Below, one piece after another: positions 1 through 8,461 of a DNA stretch of 19,489 nucleotides. How positions within the stretch are numbered: the first letter of the stretch is position 1; each line of letters begins with the position of its first letter. Under the pieces are notes generated by a model. It worked only from the letters and a program-made list of their open reading frames with translations. It was not told where the DNA came from and ran no database searches. The DNA is from Alphaproteobacteria bacterium. GTDB taxonomy: Bacteria > Pseudomonadota > Alphaproteobacteria > UBA9219. The stretch is taken from the NCBI GenBank assembly GCA_028865155.1, contig JAGWKW010000001.1, positions 1 to 19,489 on the forward strand. Reading direction: 5' to 3'. Both the position numbers and the translations under genes were made by a program.

Positions 1-504
1 AATGCGGGCGGCGCGCTCGGCCTCGACAAGTTTTACGAAATCGACATGACGGATGCAAATGCCACGATCGATGCGAATTGCCGTTCGCTCGTCCAGATCT
101 CGCGCCTCGTCATGCCGCGCATGGCCACACGCAAGCGCGGTCATGTCATCAACATCACATCGGCCGCGGCCAACTGGCCTTATCCGGGCGGCAATATTTA
201 CGGCGCCTGCAAGGCCTTCGCGCGCCAGCTCAGCCTCGCTTTGCGTTGCGACCTGCAGGGTATGAATATCCGCGTCACGAGTATCGAACCCGGCATGGTC
301 GAAACAAGCTTTTCCCTTAAACGCTTCAAGGGCGATGCCGAAAAAGCTGCCAAAGTCTATGCCGATACCGAACCATTGACGGCGGACGATATCGCCGAAA
401 CGGTGTTTTGGGTTGCGACATTGCCGCCGCATGTGAATGTCAATTCGCTCGAGGTCATGCCGACCAAGCAGAGCTGGTCAGGCTTTGCCGTCGAACGCGG
501 CTGA
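1..504 (+). CDS. ydfG: YdfG-like short-chain dehydrogenase/reductase, 3' part (5' end outside window)
   Basis: An open frame runs from the first base to a TGA at 502-504. It enters in the NAGGALGL segment, the Rossmann-fold NNAG region of classical short-chain dehydrogenases, so about 80 N-terminal residues including the dinucleotide-binding glycine motif are missing. Downstream lie the catalytic Ser region (INITSAAANWPY) and the YGACK catalytic Tyr-x-x-x-Lys. The C-terminal half, with LPPHVNVNSLEVMPTKQS, closely resembles E. coli YdfG, a cytosolic NADP-dependent 3-hydroxy acid / malonic semialdehyde reductase. Substrate cannot be fixed from sequence. The gene converges on the diguanylate cyclase gene with only 12 bases between the stops and no obvious terminator. 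An internal ATG at 46 is not the true start, because homology continues upstream of it. Confidence 0.88.
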   Translation, partial: NAGGALGLDKFYEIDMTDANATIDANCRSLVQISRLVMPRMATRKRGHVINITSAAANWPYPGGNIYGACKAFARQLSLALRCDLQGMNIRVTSIEPGMVETSFSLKRFKGDAEKAAKVYADTEPLTADDIAETVFWVATLPPHVNVNSLEVMPTKQSWSGFAVERG

Positions 505-516
505 TCTTTTTGTCTC

Positions 517-1890
517 TTATTCAACCACGACATCCTTGCGCTCGAGCGGCGGCGCCATCATGACACGGTTGCGGCCGCTGTTCTTGGCCTCGTAAAGCGC
601 GATGTCGGAACGGTGAAGCAAATCTTCGATCGACCCATCCTGTGCCGACAGTTGCGCGATGCCGATGCTGACGGTGCAGGGCACGGCGTGATTTTCAGCG
701 ATGATGGGGCGGCCTTCGATATGCTTGCGCAAACGTTCGGCGACATCGAAAGCGGCGGATGCGGCGGTTTCGGGCAGCAGCACGGCGAATTCCTCGCCGC
801 CGACGCGGCCCAGCGAGTCCGACTGGCGCAAGGCCTCAAGCGAACGCTTGACCACGCCCTGAATGACGGCATCGCCGGCGGCATGGCCGTAGGTGTCGTT
901 GATCGGTTTGAAGTGATCGATATCGATCATCATCACGGACATGTCGCGCGCGAAACGGCGGGCGCGGCGCAGTTCCTGCTCGGCCTGGTTCTGGAAATAA
1001 CGGCGGTTGCTGACGCCGGTCAGCGCGTCGGTCGAAGCCTGGCGGAACAGCTCGGCTTCCATCTCCTTGCGGTGCGAAATGTCGTTGAGGGCGACAAGAA
1101 CCGCAGGCGCGCCGCCATAATCGACGGTGATCGCCGCGATCTCGGCGGTGAAGATGCGCCCCTGTCCGGTTTTCATCTTCATCTCGATGTCGCGCAGATC
1201 CGACACGCTTTCGAGCAGCTTCAGAAAATTCTCTCGGTCGGCGTCGTCGACGAACCAGTCGAACAGCCGTCCGCGCAGCAACTGTCCCGCGCTTTGCTGG
1301 AACAGAAGGCAGCTTTTGCGGTTGACAAACAGCACCTGCCCGTCGAGGCGGCGCGCAATAAAAATCGGATACGGCAGAATTTCGAGAACCGCGCGCAATC
1401 TCTGCTCGCTTTTCAGCAGCGTATGTTCGACATCGACTTGCTTGGTGATATCGAAGGCAGTCAGCATCAAGGCCTTGCTCGTTCCCTTCTCGCCGTTCTT
1501 GCTTTCGGGCCAGGCGATCACGCGCGCCGTCACCGCGAGCCAGATTTCGTTTCCGTCCTTGCGGACACCGCGTGCCCGCCCGATCACATGATGCTTCGCG
1601 CCGCGCATCAGATCGTCATATTCGCTTTCGAGGCGCGGCCAGGCGTCGTCCGGAACCAGCGGCCGCAACAAAGGCAACCCCATAATTTCTTCAGGCCCTT
1701 TATAGCTGAACAGGGCGGCGAAAGCCTTGTTGACATAAAGCGGTTTGAAGTTGCGATGAATGATGATGCCCTGCACCGCGTCGTCGAGCAAAGCACGGCA
1801 ATCCGGCATCGCCTGCGCTTTGGCCCTGCGGTCGGGGGTTTGCGGATTACGCCTGCGCCGCCGCCGCGCGATGGGTTGCTTTGCCGTCAT
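517..1890 (-). CDS. PAS-PAS-GGDEF diguanylate cyclase
   Basis: This 457-aa protein has an Arg-rich N-terminus, two PAS domains (about residues 30-150 and 165-280) and a C-terminal GGDEF domain (about 285-450). The cyclase domain has the DALTGVSNRRYF entry motif, IDIDHFKPINDTYGH, and GGEEF at about 364-368, so it should be catalytically competent in making cyclic di-GMP from two GTP. RQSD lies five residues before GGEEF and matches the RxxD inhibitory site for product feedback. There is no EAL domain, signal peptide or membrane segment, so it is probably a soluble sensor. The signals bound by the PAS domains are unknown. It lies 71 bases downstream of the 234-aa unknown gene on the same strand and may be cotranscribed with it. 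The RBS ahead of ATG 1890 is weak. Confidence 0.93.
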   Translation of the reverse strand: MTAKQPIARRRRRRNPQTPDRRAKAQAMPDCRALLDDAVQGIIIHRNFKPLYVNKAFAALFSYKGPEEIMGLPLLRPLVPDDAWPRLESEYDDLMRGAKHHVIGRARGVRKDGNEIWLAVTARVIAWPESKNGEKGTSKALMLTAFDITKQVDVEHTLLKSEQRLRAVLEILPYPIFIARRLDGQVLFVNRKSCLLFQQSAGQLLRGRLFDWFVDDADRENFLKLLESVSDLRDIEMKMKTGQGRIFTAEIAAITVDYGGAPAVLVALNDISHRKEMEAELFRQASTDALTGVSNRRYFQNQAEQELRRARRFARDMSVMMIDIDHFKPINDTYGHAAGDAVIQGVVKRSLEALRQSDSLGRVGGEEFAVLLPETAASAAFDVAERLRKHIEGRPIIAENHAVPCTVSIGIAQLSAQDGSIEDLLHRSDIALYEAKNSGRNRVMMAPPLERKDVVVE

Positions 1891-1961
1891 GAATACGAAG
1901 ATTTATTGCGATAGCCGACTGTAACACAAAATGGGAAATAGCAAATTAATGAATGGGGATT

Positions 1962-2666
1962 TTAATGGAGGACGGGCGGCGTAAAGTCCTGATTTTCAAT
2001 GACGCGCAGGACGAGTTTTGCCTTTTTCTTGCGTGCTTTCTGTTTGTTCTCGGCTTTTTTCCTCTCTCGGAGCAAAACCGCAACTTCAGGCGAGCGGGTG
2101 ATCATCTCTATTTCCTGCGCGGTGCGTTCGAGATCGGCCGGGTCGCTGACCGGCAATCCGGCGATGCCGTTTTCCGACATCCACACGCCGTAATAGATCA
2201 GCCCGATCAGGCAGGACAAATCGTGGAACAGTTCGCCGATGCGCAAAGCCAGCGCGCGGAACGGCGCGCTGTTCCAGCCATGCGCAAGGGCGGTGCGCGT
2301 CAGCGCATGGATGAAGTCGTTGCCGAAAACCTGCCCGTCGGGCTGGCGATGCAAGGGCGAGCCAAGCCAGCGTTTCAGCCCTTTGCGGTTTTCGAGCATG
2401 ATTTCCGATTTGGGATCGAGCTGCATCGGCAGCCACGCGATTTCTTCAAGACTGTGCGAAATGACTTCCATGCCGATGCGCTCGGCGCGGAAATAGGAAA
2501 AGCCATATTTGTCGCGGTCGAAATCGTCGGGCAGCGGCGCGCTGGAAAGAATATCCATCCGATCGCGCGAAAGCTTGTCGCGCGTTTCTTCAAAATGCTT
2601 CTGCAAATCGTCGAGCGTCAGAAGTGTTCCTGTCATACAGCTCTTTCTTTTGGCAGGGCTTCCCAT
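1962..2666 (-). CDS. conserved-looking hypothetical protein, 234 aa
   Basis: I do not recognise this family. The protein is soluble and mostly helical in appearance. It has an acidic/polar N-terminal half (LDDLQKHFEETRDKLSRD), a central hydrophobic helix (LFHDLSCLIGLIYYGVWM) that is probably amphipathic or buried, and a Lys/Arg-rich coiled tail at about residues 200-218. Two starts are possible. ATG 2666 has AAGGA about nine bases upstream. ATG 2636 gives 224 aa and avoids ten codons of atypical composition, but has a weaker AAAGAG. The gene is divergent from mnmG, in the place where many alphaproteobacteria carry mnmE, but it shows none of the GTPase motifs of MnmE. It may share a transcript with the downstream diguanylate cyclase gene. 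Confidence 0.75.
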   Translation of the reverse strand: MGSPAKRKSCMTGTLLTLDDLQKHFEETRDKLSRDRMDILSSAPLPDDFDRDKYGFSYFRAERIGMEVISHSLEEIAWLPMQLDPKSEIMLENRKGLKRWLGSPLHRQPDGQVFGNDFIHALTRTALAHGWNSAPFRALALRIGELFHDLSCLIGLIYYGVWMSENGIAGLPVSDPADLERTAQEIEMITRSPEVAVLLRERKKAENKQKARKKKAKLVLRVIENQDFTPPVLH

Positions 2667-2677
2667 GAAACCCCATC

Positions 2678-2699
2678 CTTTTATTTTAAAAAATAAAAG
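2678..2699. repeat. 22-bp AT-only palindrome in divergent promoter region
   Basis: CTTTTATTTT and AAAATAAAAG form perfect 10-bp arms around a 2-base centre. The palindrome sits 11 bases from the start codon of the minus-strand 234-aa gene and about 75 bases upstream of mnmG. The surrounding 2675-2725 is strikingly AT-rich for this window, so the divergent promoters probably lie here. Operator function is only a guess. Confidence 0.35.
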
Positions 2700-2774
2700 T
2701 TAATAATATTGTTAATAACCCGGAACGATACCCGGCACGGATGAAAGCTTTTGATTCAGCGGCATCTTTCGGTT

Positions 2775-4646
2775 ATGGCTTCGCTTATGCGAAATTACGA
2801 TGTCATCGTTATCGGCGGCGGCCATGCCGGATGCGAAGCCGCCTCGGCTGCGGCGCGGATTGGCGCGCGCACGCTGCTGCTGACGCATAAAATCGAGACC
2901 ATCGGCGAAATGTCCTGCAATCCCGCCATCGGCGGGCTCGGTAAGGGCCATCTGGTGCGCGAAATAGACGCGCTCGACGGCGTCATGGGCCGCGTCGCGG
3001 ATCTGGGGGGCATCCAGTTTCGCATCCTGAACCGCAGCAAAGGCCATGCTGTGCGCGGCCCGCGCGCGCAGGCTGACCGAAAACTGTACCGTAACGCGAT
3101 GCAGGCGGAGCTTTTCAATCAGCCCAATCTCGACACTCTGGCGGCGTCCGTCGAAGACCTTATCACTGGCGATGATGGCGCCATCGCCGGGGTTGTAACG
3201 GCGTCGGGCGAAGAAATTCGCGCGCCTGCCGTTGTCGTGACAACGGGAACCTTCCTGCGTGGGCTCATCCATCTGGGCGAAGAAAAGACCCCGGCAGGCC
3301 GCGTCGGCGAGCCGCCGTCGCGTGGGCTTAGCGTCGCGCTCGAGCGGCTCGGTTTTCCGCTCGGTCGTCTCAAGACCGGAACGCCTGCCCGGCTGAACGG
3401 CAAAACCATCGACTGGGCTTGGCTTGAGATGCAGCAGGGCGACGAAACGCCTGAGCCTTTTTCGACCCTGACCGAAAAATTGCCCAATCCGCAAATTGCC
3501 TGCGGCATCACCTACACGACCGCGCGGACGCACGAAATCATCCGCGCCAATCTTCACCGCGCCCCGATCTATTCCGGCCAGATCGAGGGTACGGGCCCGC
3601 GCTATTGCCCTTCTATCGAAGACAAGGTTGTACGCTTCGCCGACAAGGAGCGGCATCAGATTTTCCTTGAACCCGAAGGGCTCGACGACGACACGGTTTA
3701 CCCCAACGGCATTTCGACCTCCCTGCCCCGCGACGTTCAGGAAGATTTCATCCACTCGATTGCCGGGCTCGAAAAAGCCGAGATTCTGCGCTTTGGCTAT
3801 GCCATCGAATATGATTTCTGCGATCCGCGCGAGCTTCGTCAAACGCTTGAAACAAAACGAATTTCAGGACTTTATTTCGCCGGGCAGATCAACGGCACCA
3901 CGGGCTATGAAGAAGCCGCAGCGCAAGGGCTTATGGCCGGGCTCAATGCCGCGCTCAAGACCGGCGGCAAGCCCGCTTTCACGCTCGACCGGTCGCAAGC
4001 CTATATCGGCGTCATGATCGACGACCTGATCACGCGCGGCACGAACGAGCCCTACCGCATGTTCACTTCGCGCGCCGAATACCGCCTGACGCTGCGGGCC
4101 GATAATGCCGACCAAAGGCTGACGGATTTGGGCATCGCCATCGGCTGCGTTGGCGAAGCCCGGCAGCAGGCCTTTGCCGCCAAGATGGATGCCATCGGCA
4201 GCGCGCGCCGCTTGATGAACAAATTAAAGGCCTCGCCAAACAAACTCGCGGCGCAGGGGCTTAAAATCAATGCGGATGGGGTTGTGCGAACGGCTTTTGA
4301 GCTTCTCTCCTACCCCGGCATCGATTTGCCGCGCTTGGTAGAGATTTGGCCTGAATTGACCGCGATGGAGCCTGTTGTGGCTGCACAGCTTGAAATAGAC
4401 GGCAAATATGCGGGCTATATCGAGCGGCAGGACAGCGATATCCGCGCCTTCCGCAAGGATGAAAACCTTGCCATGCCCGCCAATCTCGACCCTGACGCCA
4501 TCGGCAGCCTGTCGGCTGAAATCCGCCAGAAATTGCGCCAAATCAGGCCCGAAACTTTGGGCGCGGCCTCGCGCATTCCCGGCATGACGCCTGCGGCCCT
4601 GATTGTCCTTCTGCGCTACGTCAAAAAGGGCAGGGCGGCAGCATGA
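2775..4646 (+). CDS. mnmG: tRNA uridine-5-carboxymethylaminomethyl modification enzyme MnmG (GidA)
   Basis: MnmG is the FAD-dependent subunit that, with the GTPase MnmE, makes the (c)mnm5 modification on wobble uridine of several tRNAs in the cytosol. The N-terminal [15 protein letters not shown] is the FAD-binding Rossmann motif. It is followed by the family signatures [19 protein letters not shown] and [12 protein letters not shown], then [10 protein letters not shown] and the C-terminal helical domain ending [17 protein letters not shown]. From ATG 2775 the protein is 623 aa, close to E. coli MnmG (629). ATG 2787, directly before RNYDVIV, is an equally credible start. A TTG at 2751 would add residues without homology. 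The stop codon overlaps the rsmG start in ATGA. No mnmE lies in the window. Confidence 0.97.
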   Translation: MASLMRNYDVIVIGGGHAGCEAASAAARIGARTLLLTHKIETIGEMSCNPAIGGLGKGHLVREIDALDGVMGRVADLGGIQFRILNRSKGHAVRGPRAQADRKLYRNAMQAELFNQPNLDTLAASVEDLITGDDGAIAGVVTASGEEIRAPAVVVTTGTFLRGLIHLGEEKTPAGRVGEPPSRGLSVALERLGFPLGRLKTGTPARLNGKTIDWAWLEMQQGDETPEPFSTLTEKLPNPQIACGITYTTARTHEIIRANLHRAPIYSGQIEGTGPRYCPSIEDKVVRFADKERHQIFLEPEGLDDDTVYPNGISTSLPRDVQEDFIHSIAGLEKAEILRFGYAIEYDFCDPRELRQTLETKRISGLYFAGQINGTTGYEEAAAQGLMAGLNAALKTGGKPAFTLDRSQAYIGVMIDDLITRGTNEPYRMFTSRAEYRLTLRADNADQRLTDLGIAIGCVGEARQQAFAAKMDAIGSARRLMNKLKASPNKLAAQGLKINADGVVRTAFELLSYPGIDLPRLVEIWPELTAMEPVVAAQLEIDGKYAGYIERQDSDIRAFRKDENLAMPANLDPDAIGSLSAEIRQKLRQIRPETLGAASRIPGMTPAALIVLLRYVKKGRAAA

Positions 4647-5275
4647 CGGGTGAAAAGCAGGATTTCATAGAACGGTATGCCGTTCCTCGTGAAACAATCC
4701 ACAACCTATCCACATACGAAACGATCCTGAAAGATTGGAATAATAAGTTCAATCTCATCGCCGAAAGCACCCTACCCCATATCTGGAGCCGCCACTTTGC
4801 CGACAGCGCCCAGCTTCTGCTCCACATCCCCGAAAACGCCAAGACGCTCGCCGATATGGGCTCCGGTGCCGGTTTTCCGGGACTGGTTTTGGCCGTTATG
4901 CGGCCCAGCCTGCAAATCACGTTGATCGAAAGCATAGGGAAAAAGGCTGATTTTCTCAGGGCCGTTACCGACGCGTTCAAACCGGCCAATGTCACGGTCA
5001 GGCGGGAGCGCGTCGAAAATATCAAGGATCTGAAAGCCGATATCGTCACGGCGCGGGCCATGAAAGCCCTGCCCGAACTTCTGAAATACGCCCACCGGCT
5101 TCTGGCCAAGGACGGAATATGCGTTTTTCCGAAAGGCAAAAACGCACCCGAAGAATTGACAGAAGCCAAAAAAAATTGGACATTCAAAGCCGAAACGCAT
5201 CCCAGCCTGACAAGCGCCGAAGGCCGGATTCTGGTTCTTTCCGATCTTTCATGGAAAGCGCGGCGCAAGGGCTAG
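4643..5275 (+). CDS. rsmG: 16S rRNA (guanine-527-N7) methyltransferase RsmG (GidB)
   Basis: RsmG uses SAM to methylate N7 of G527 of 16S rRNA in the 30S subunit. The 210-aa protein shows the family landmarks [19 protein letters not shown], the SAM-binding loop [26 protein letters not shown] and FPKGKN, and matches the usual length of about 200-215 aa. Its ATG overlaps the mnmG stop, implying translational coupling. Codons 14-18 read VPRET from GTTCCTCGTGAAACA. That DNA nearly matches the ParB-binding parS palindrome, so the gene start doubles as a likely centromere site (separate entry). Confidence 0.97.
   Translation: MTGEKQDFIERYAVPRETIHNLSTYETILKDWNNKFNLIAESTLPHIWSRHFADSAQLLLHIPENAKTLADMGSGAGFPGLVLAVMRPSLQITLIESIGKKADFLRAVTDAFKPANVTVRRERVENIKDLKADIVTARAMKALPELLKYAHRLLAKDGICVFPKGKNAPEELTEAKKNWTFKAETHPSLTSAEGRILVLSDLSWKARRKG
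4681..4696. promoter_or_regulatory. parS: candidate parS site (ParB-binding centromere) inside rsmG
   Basis: CGTTCCTCGTGAAACA matches the bacterial parS consensus TGTTTCACGTGAAACA at 13 of 16 positions. The right half GTGAAACA is perfect, and C for T at position 5 is a tolerated-looking variant. It lies about 1.5 kb upstream of parB, next to parA, where chromosomal parS sites are expected. The site is within coding sequence, reading VPRET. Matching VSRET-encoding parS sites in gidB are an arrangement I recall from related bacteria. No second good match was seen in the window. Confidence 0.6.
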
Positions 5276-5300
5276 GGTTTGAACCCTAACTGCGCCGGAC

Positions 5301-6137
5301 ATGACCCTGCCCCACCCAAATTGCCGCATTATTGCCGTCGTCAATCAGAAAGGCGGCGTCGGCAAAACCACGACCACCGTCAATCTGGCGACCGCGATGG
5401 CTGCTGTCGGCAAACGCGTGCTTGTCGTCGATGCCGATCCGCAAGGCAATGCATCGACGGGCCTTGGCATCGAGCGCGCGGCGCGCGGCGCCGGATGTTA
5501 CGAGCTGATGTTCGACGGGCTGTCGGTCGAAGATGTCGCCGTGCCGACGATTATCCCCAATCTTTATGTCATCACCTCTTCGGCCGATCTTGCCGGCGCG
5601 GAAATCCAGCTTGTCACGACCGAGCGGCGCGAATACCGGATGAAGGATGCGCTCGATCGCTCGACCAAGGATTACGACGTCGTTTTCATCGATTGCCCAC
5701 CGTCTTTGAATCTGATCACACTCAATGCGCTGATCGCGAGCCATGCGATCATGATTCCGCTGCAGCCGGAATTCTACGCGCTCGAAGGCATGACGAGTTT
5801 GCTGCAAACGGTCGAAGCCGTGCGCGCGCGCTTCAATCCGTCGCTCGACATCCAGGGCGTCGTTCTGACGATGTACGACCGGCGCAACAGTCTGTCGGAT
5901 GCGGTCGCGCGCGACGTGCGCGCCTATTTCGGCGACAAGGTTTACGAGACCGTGATCCCGCGCAATGTGCGCGTGTCCGAAGCGCCGTCGTACGGCAAGC
6001 CGGTGCTGCTTTACGATCTCAAATGCACGGGATCGCGCGCCTATATGCAGTTGGCGAGCGAAGTGCTGAAGCGCGAGTTTGCCGTCCTTGCGGGCGAAGA
6101 AGATGAAGCGCCGCCGCAGGAACAGGAAGTTGTTTAG
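5301..6137 (+). CDS. parA: chromosome partitioning ATPase ParA (Soj)
   Basis: This 278-aa ParA-type ATPase segregates replicated origins together with ParB bound at parS. The deviant Walker A box KGGVGKTTT occurs at about residues 17-25, VDADPQGN at about 44, and the Walker B region VVFIDCPPSLN follows. LQPEFYALEGMTSLL and IPRNVRVSEAPSYGKP are typical of chromosomal Soj/ParA. There is no long N-terminal DNA-binding extension, so it is the chromosomal rather than the large plasmid type. It follows rsmG by 25 bases and precedes parB by 40 bases, and is presumably cotranscribed with both. Confidence 0.97.
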   Translation: MTLPHPNCRIIAVVNQKGGVGKTTTTVNLATAMAAVGKRVLVVDADPQGNASTGLGIERAARGAGCYELMFDGLSVEDVAVPTIIPNLYVITSSADLAGAEIQLVTTERREYRMKDALDRSTKDYDVVFIDCPPSLNLITLNALIASHAIMIPLQPEFYALEGMTSLLQTVEAVRARFNPSLDIQGVVLTMYDRRNSLSDAVARDVRAYFGDKVYETVIPRNVRVSEAPSYGKPVLLYDLKCTGSRAYMQLASEVLKREFAVLAGEEDEAPPQEQEVV

Positions 6138-6145
6138 ACTCATTC

Positions 6146-6158
6146 TAGAATAATTCTA
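6146..6158. repeat. 13-bp palindrome between parA and parB
   Basis: TAGAAT-A-ATTCTA is a perfect inverted repeat in the AT-rich 40-base gap between parA and parB, 19 bases before the parB start. It has no T-run and is too weak to be a terminator. It could be an operator or a processing site, but nothing else supports a role. Confidence 0.25.
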
Positions 6159-6177
6159 AATTAAACCGAGGGAAGCC

Positions 6178-7113
6178 ATGACCGCCGCACCGCCCAAACC
6201 TATCGCCAAGCCGTCGCCGCTCGGACGCGGCCTGTCGGCTTTGTTCGGCGACGCCGACGCATCGTACCAGCCGCCGGTTGCGACGCCGCGTGCCTCTAGC
6301 GCCGCGCCTGCCGCCGAAGCGGTAAAAGGCGAAACATTGCGCAAAATGCCCGTGACCTGGCTCAAATCCGGCATTTATCAGCCGCGCCGCCGTTTCGACG
6401 AAGCGGCACTGCAGGAACTTGCGGCTTCGATCCGCGAGCGCGGCATTCTCGAACCGTTGCTCGTGCGCGCCGCTCCCGGCGGGCCGAATGCGTATGAAAT
6501 CATCGCGGGCGAACGGCGCTGGCGCGCCGCGCAGATCGCGGGCCTGCACGAAGTTCCGGTCATGGTGCGCGAGCTGACGGACCGCGAAGCGCTTGAATTC
6601 GGCATCATCGAGAATGTGCAGCGCGAGGATCTGTCGCCGCTCGAGGAAGCCGAAGGCTACAAGCGCCTGCTCGAAGAATTCGGCCATACGCAGGAAGCGT
6701 TGGCCAAGATCGTCGGCAAAAGCCGCCCCCACATTACCAACATGCTGCGGCTTCTGACCCTGCCGCCCGAAATTCGGCAGATGCTGGGCGAGGGAAGCTT
6801 GTCGATGGCGCATGCGCGTGCCATCGTGCCGGTCAAAGATCCGCTCCCGCTTGCGCGCGAGATCGTCAAGAAAGGGCTCAATGTCCGCCAAGCCGAAGCG
6901 CTGGCCAAGCGGCATCAGGACAATCCGGAAATCCACAAGAAACGCGCCGGCGCGATGCAGGCCGATGCCGACGCGCGCGGGCTCGAAAAAGAACTGGAAC
7001 GCGTGATCGGCCTCAAGGTTAAAATTGCGCCCAAAGGCAAGGGCGGAACGCTGACTTTGATCTATCACGACCTCGACCAGCTCGACGACATCATCCGAAA
7101 ATTACGGTCGTAA
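6178..7113 (+). CDS. parB: chromosome partitioning protein ParB (Spo0J)
   Basis: ParB is a CTP-dependent DNA clamp that loads at parS and stimulates ParA. Residues 14-25 (PLGRGLSALFGD) are the conserved N-terminal ParA-interaction peptide. GIYQPRRRF, the CTP-binding GERRWRAAQ and ENVQREDLSPLEEA define the ParB N-terminal domain. A helix-turn-helix follows (TQEALAKIVGKSRPHITNMLRLL), split here only by the domain's own helices. The C-terminal dimerisation segment ends at residue 311, a usual length. GAGGGA lies just upstream of ATG 6178. No terminator is visible after the stop. Confidence 0.97.
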   Translation: MTAAPPKPIAKPSPLGRGLSALFGDADASYQPPVATPRASSAAPAAEAVKGETLRKMPVTWLKSGIYQPRRRFDEAALQELAASIRERGILEPLLVRAAPGGPNAYEIIAGERRWRAAQIAGLHEVPVMVRELTDREALEFGIIENVQREDLSPLEEAEGYKRLLEEFGHTQEALAKIVGKSRPHITNMLRLLTLPPEIRQMLGEGSLSMAHARAIVPVKDPLPLAREIVKKGLNVRQAEALAKRHQDNPEIHKKRAGAMQADADARGLEKELERVIGLKVKIAPKGKGGTLTLIYHDLDQLDDIIRKLRS

Positions 7114-7147
7114 CGCGGGCAGGGCGTTTGTTGGCACGCAGGAAATG

Positions 7148-7176
7148 TTGCGAAATCAAACGGGTTCATGCAAAAT
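7148..7176 (+). promoter_or_regulatory. possible promoter for dotM-like operon
   Basis: TTGCGA and CAAAAT are separated by 17 bases, each matching four of six positions of the sigma-70 consensus. They lie 36 bases upstream of the dotM-like start in the 99-base gap after parB. The match is weak; readthrough from parB is also possible. Confidence 0.25.
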
Positions 7177-7212
7177 GCGCCCCATCTTCGAAAGCGCGGA
7201 GTTTAAGCTTCC

Positions 7213-8448
7213 ATGAGCGGCAACAACCAACAAGGCGAACCGGCGATCCTGCTGCTTATGGTCATCCTTATGCTGGCCGGCCTCGGCTGGCTGATCTGGC
7301 ACGCGACGCATGATTTCTGGCTCAATTACTTTTTCCGTTGGCTGCGTTTCGGCGAAATCTGGGTGATCAACCTGTTCGCGGGGCATCGCTATGACGCGTG
7401 CCTCGAATGGCTGCGCTATGCACGGCTTCCGAACCAGCCGCCGCTGCCCGGTTTCGACCGCGTGACCAATGCCTGTTTCGGAACGCATCTGGGGTCGGTT
7501 CCGTCCGGCGATCTTCTCAGCTACTACAGCCTGACGATGCCGCCGATTGCCGCGCTCGGCGCGTTGACGGCTGTGTATTTCCGCTGGCCAATGGCAGCGG
7601 CGCTGGTTGCGGTCGCCGTCTATCAGATGTTTCTTTCGCCACGCCATAAATTCATGATCAAGCACACGCTCGAAAGCTTCATCGCGGTGCAGGCGAAAAT
7701 GTGGCCGGTCATCATGCCGATCGTCAAATTCAATCCATCGAAATCCGGCCGCATTCTCGGCGACCCGATCCCAGACAAACTGCCGATCTTCGCCGAAGCT
7801 TTGTCGCCCGAAGAATGGCTGTCCTGGTGCCGCATCCCGGTCGTCAACGGCATTCCCGACCGCGACACGACGCGCCGCGCGCTCATCCAGCAGCTCGGCC
7901 CGCGCTGGAACGGCCCCGCCGCCTTGCCGCCTTATATGAAGGCTTTGTTCGCCGTGTTCGCGCTCAAAGGCGCTCAAAAGCGCGACGAAAGCGATGAGCT
8001 TTTGGGGCGGCTTGCTCCGTGCTGGTCGCCGGACAAGGGCTTCCGCATGGACAACGCGCTGGCGGCAGAAGTCGAAAAACTGATCCGCGATCCCGCCATC
8101 GGCGGCAAAGCCGTTGCGGTCGGCAATCGCTACGCCTGGCGCACGACCGCCATGCTCGGCATTCTGCGCTGGGCGCGCGCGCAGGGCGGCGTCCTCGCCC
8201 CGGCGCAGTTTTTGTGGCTGCGCGCCGAAGACCGCACCTTGTGGTATCCGCTCAACAATCTGGGCCGCCGCGCGTTTCACAGCGAGGGCGCGGGCGCGAT
8301 GGCGCATTTCATGGCCGAGGAGGTCGCGCAGAAACCGTTGCCGATCCCGCGCGTCGAAACCGCCATTGTGACCATCAACACCTATCTGCACGACGAGGAT
8401 AAACGCTCGGTTCCGATCCCGCCGCGCGAAGACGCGGTCAAAAGCTGA
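7213..8448 (+). CDS. dotM: DotM/IcmP (TrbA)-like type IVB secretion coupling-complex protein
   Basis: The 411-aa protein resembles Legionella DotM/IcmP and TrbA of IncI plasmids, which sit in the inner membrane and help the coupling complex recruit substrates. It has an N-terminal membrane helix (about 11-29) and a second hydrophobic pair (about 107-141). The DotM-like junction WPVIMPIVKFNP (164-175) is followed by a soluble C-terminal domain. That domain contains FLWLRAEDRTLWYPLNNLGR at about 332-351 and then a His-containing AMAHFMAEE stretch, matching the DotM pattern of D-R-x-LWY-x-LN-x-x-GR followed by AHxxAE. The identification rests on remembered motifs, not a search. No other dot/icm gene is in the window. 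The next gene starts 13 bases after its stop. ATG 7213 has GGAG about 12 bases upstream. Confidence 0.8.
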   Translation: MSGNNQQGEPAILLLMVILMLAGLGWLIWHATHDFWLNYFFRWLRFGEIWVINLFAGHRYDACLEWLRYARLPNQPPLPGFDRVTNACFGTHLGSVPSGDLLSYYSLTMPPIAALGALTAVYFRWPMAAALVAVAVYQMFLSPRHKFMIKHTLESFIAVQAKMWPVIMPIVKFNPSKSGRILGDPIPDKLPIFAEALSPEEWLSWCRIPVVNGIPDRDTTRRALIQQLGPRWNGPAALPPYMKALFAVFALKGAQKRDESDELLGRLAPCWSPDKGFRMDNALAAEVEKLIRDPAIGGKAVAVGNRYAWRTTAMLGILRWARAQGGVLAPAQFLWLRAEDRTLWYPLNNLGRRAFHSEGAGAMAHFMAEEVAQKPLPIPRVETAIVTINTYLHDEDKRSVPIPPREDAVKS

Positions 8449-8461
8449 AGAGGATGTCCGC

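Noticed and set aside
613..1914. Long open frame (433 codons) on the plus strand opposite the diguanylate cyclase gene
   Set aside because: It is the antisense reading of a gene with clear PAS and GGDEF motifs. High-GC codon bias keeps the opposite strand open, and the translation shows no family features.
5286..7068. Long minus-strand frames opposite parA and parB, and at 2712-3842 opposite mnmG
   Set aside because: They are shadows of unambiguous housekeeping genes; no start signals or homology.
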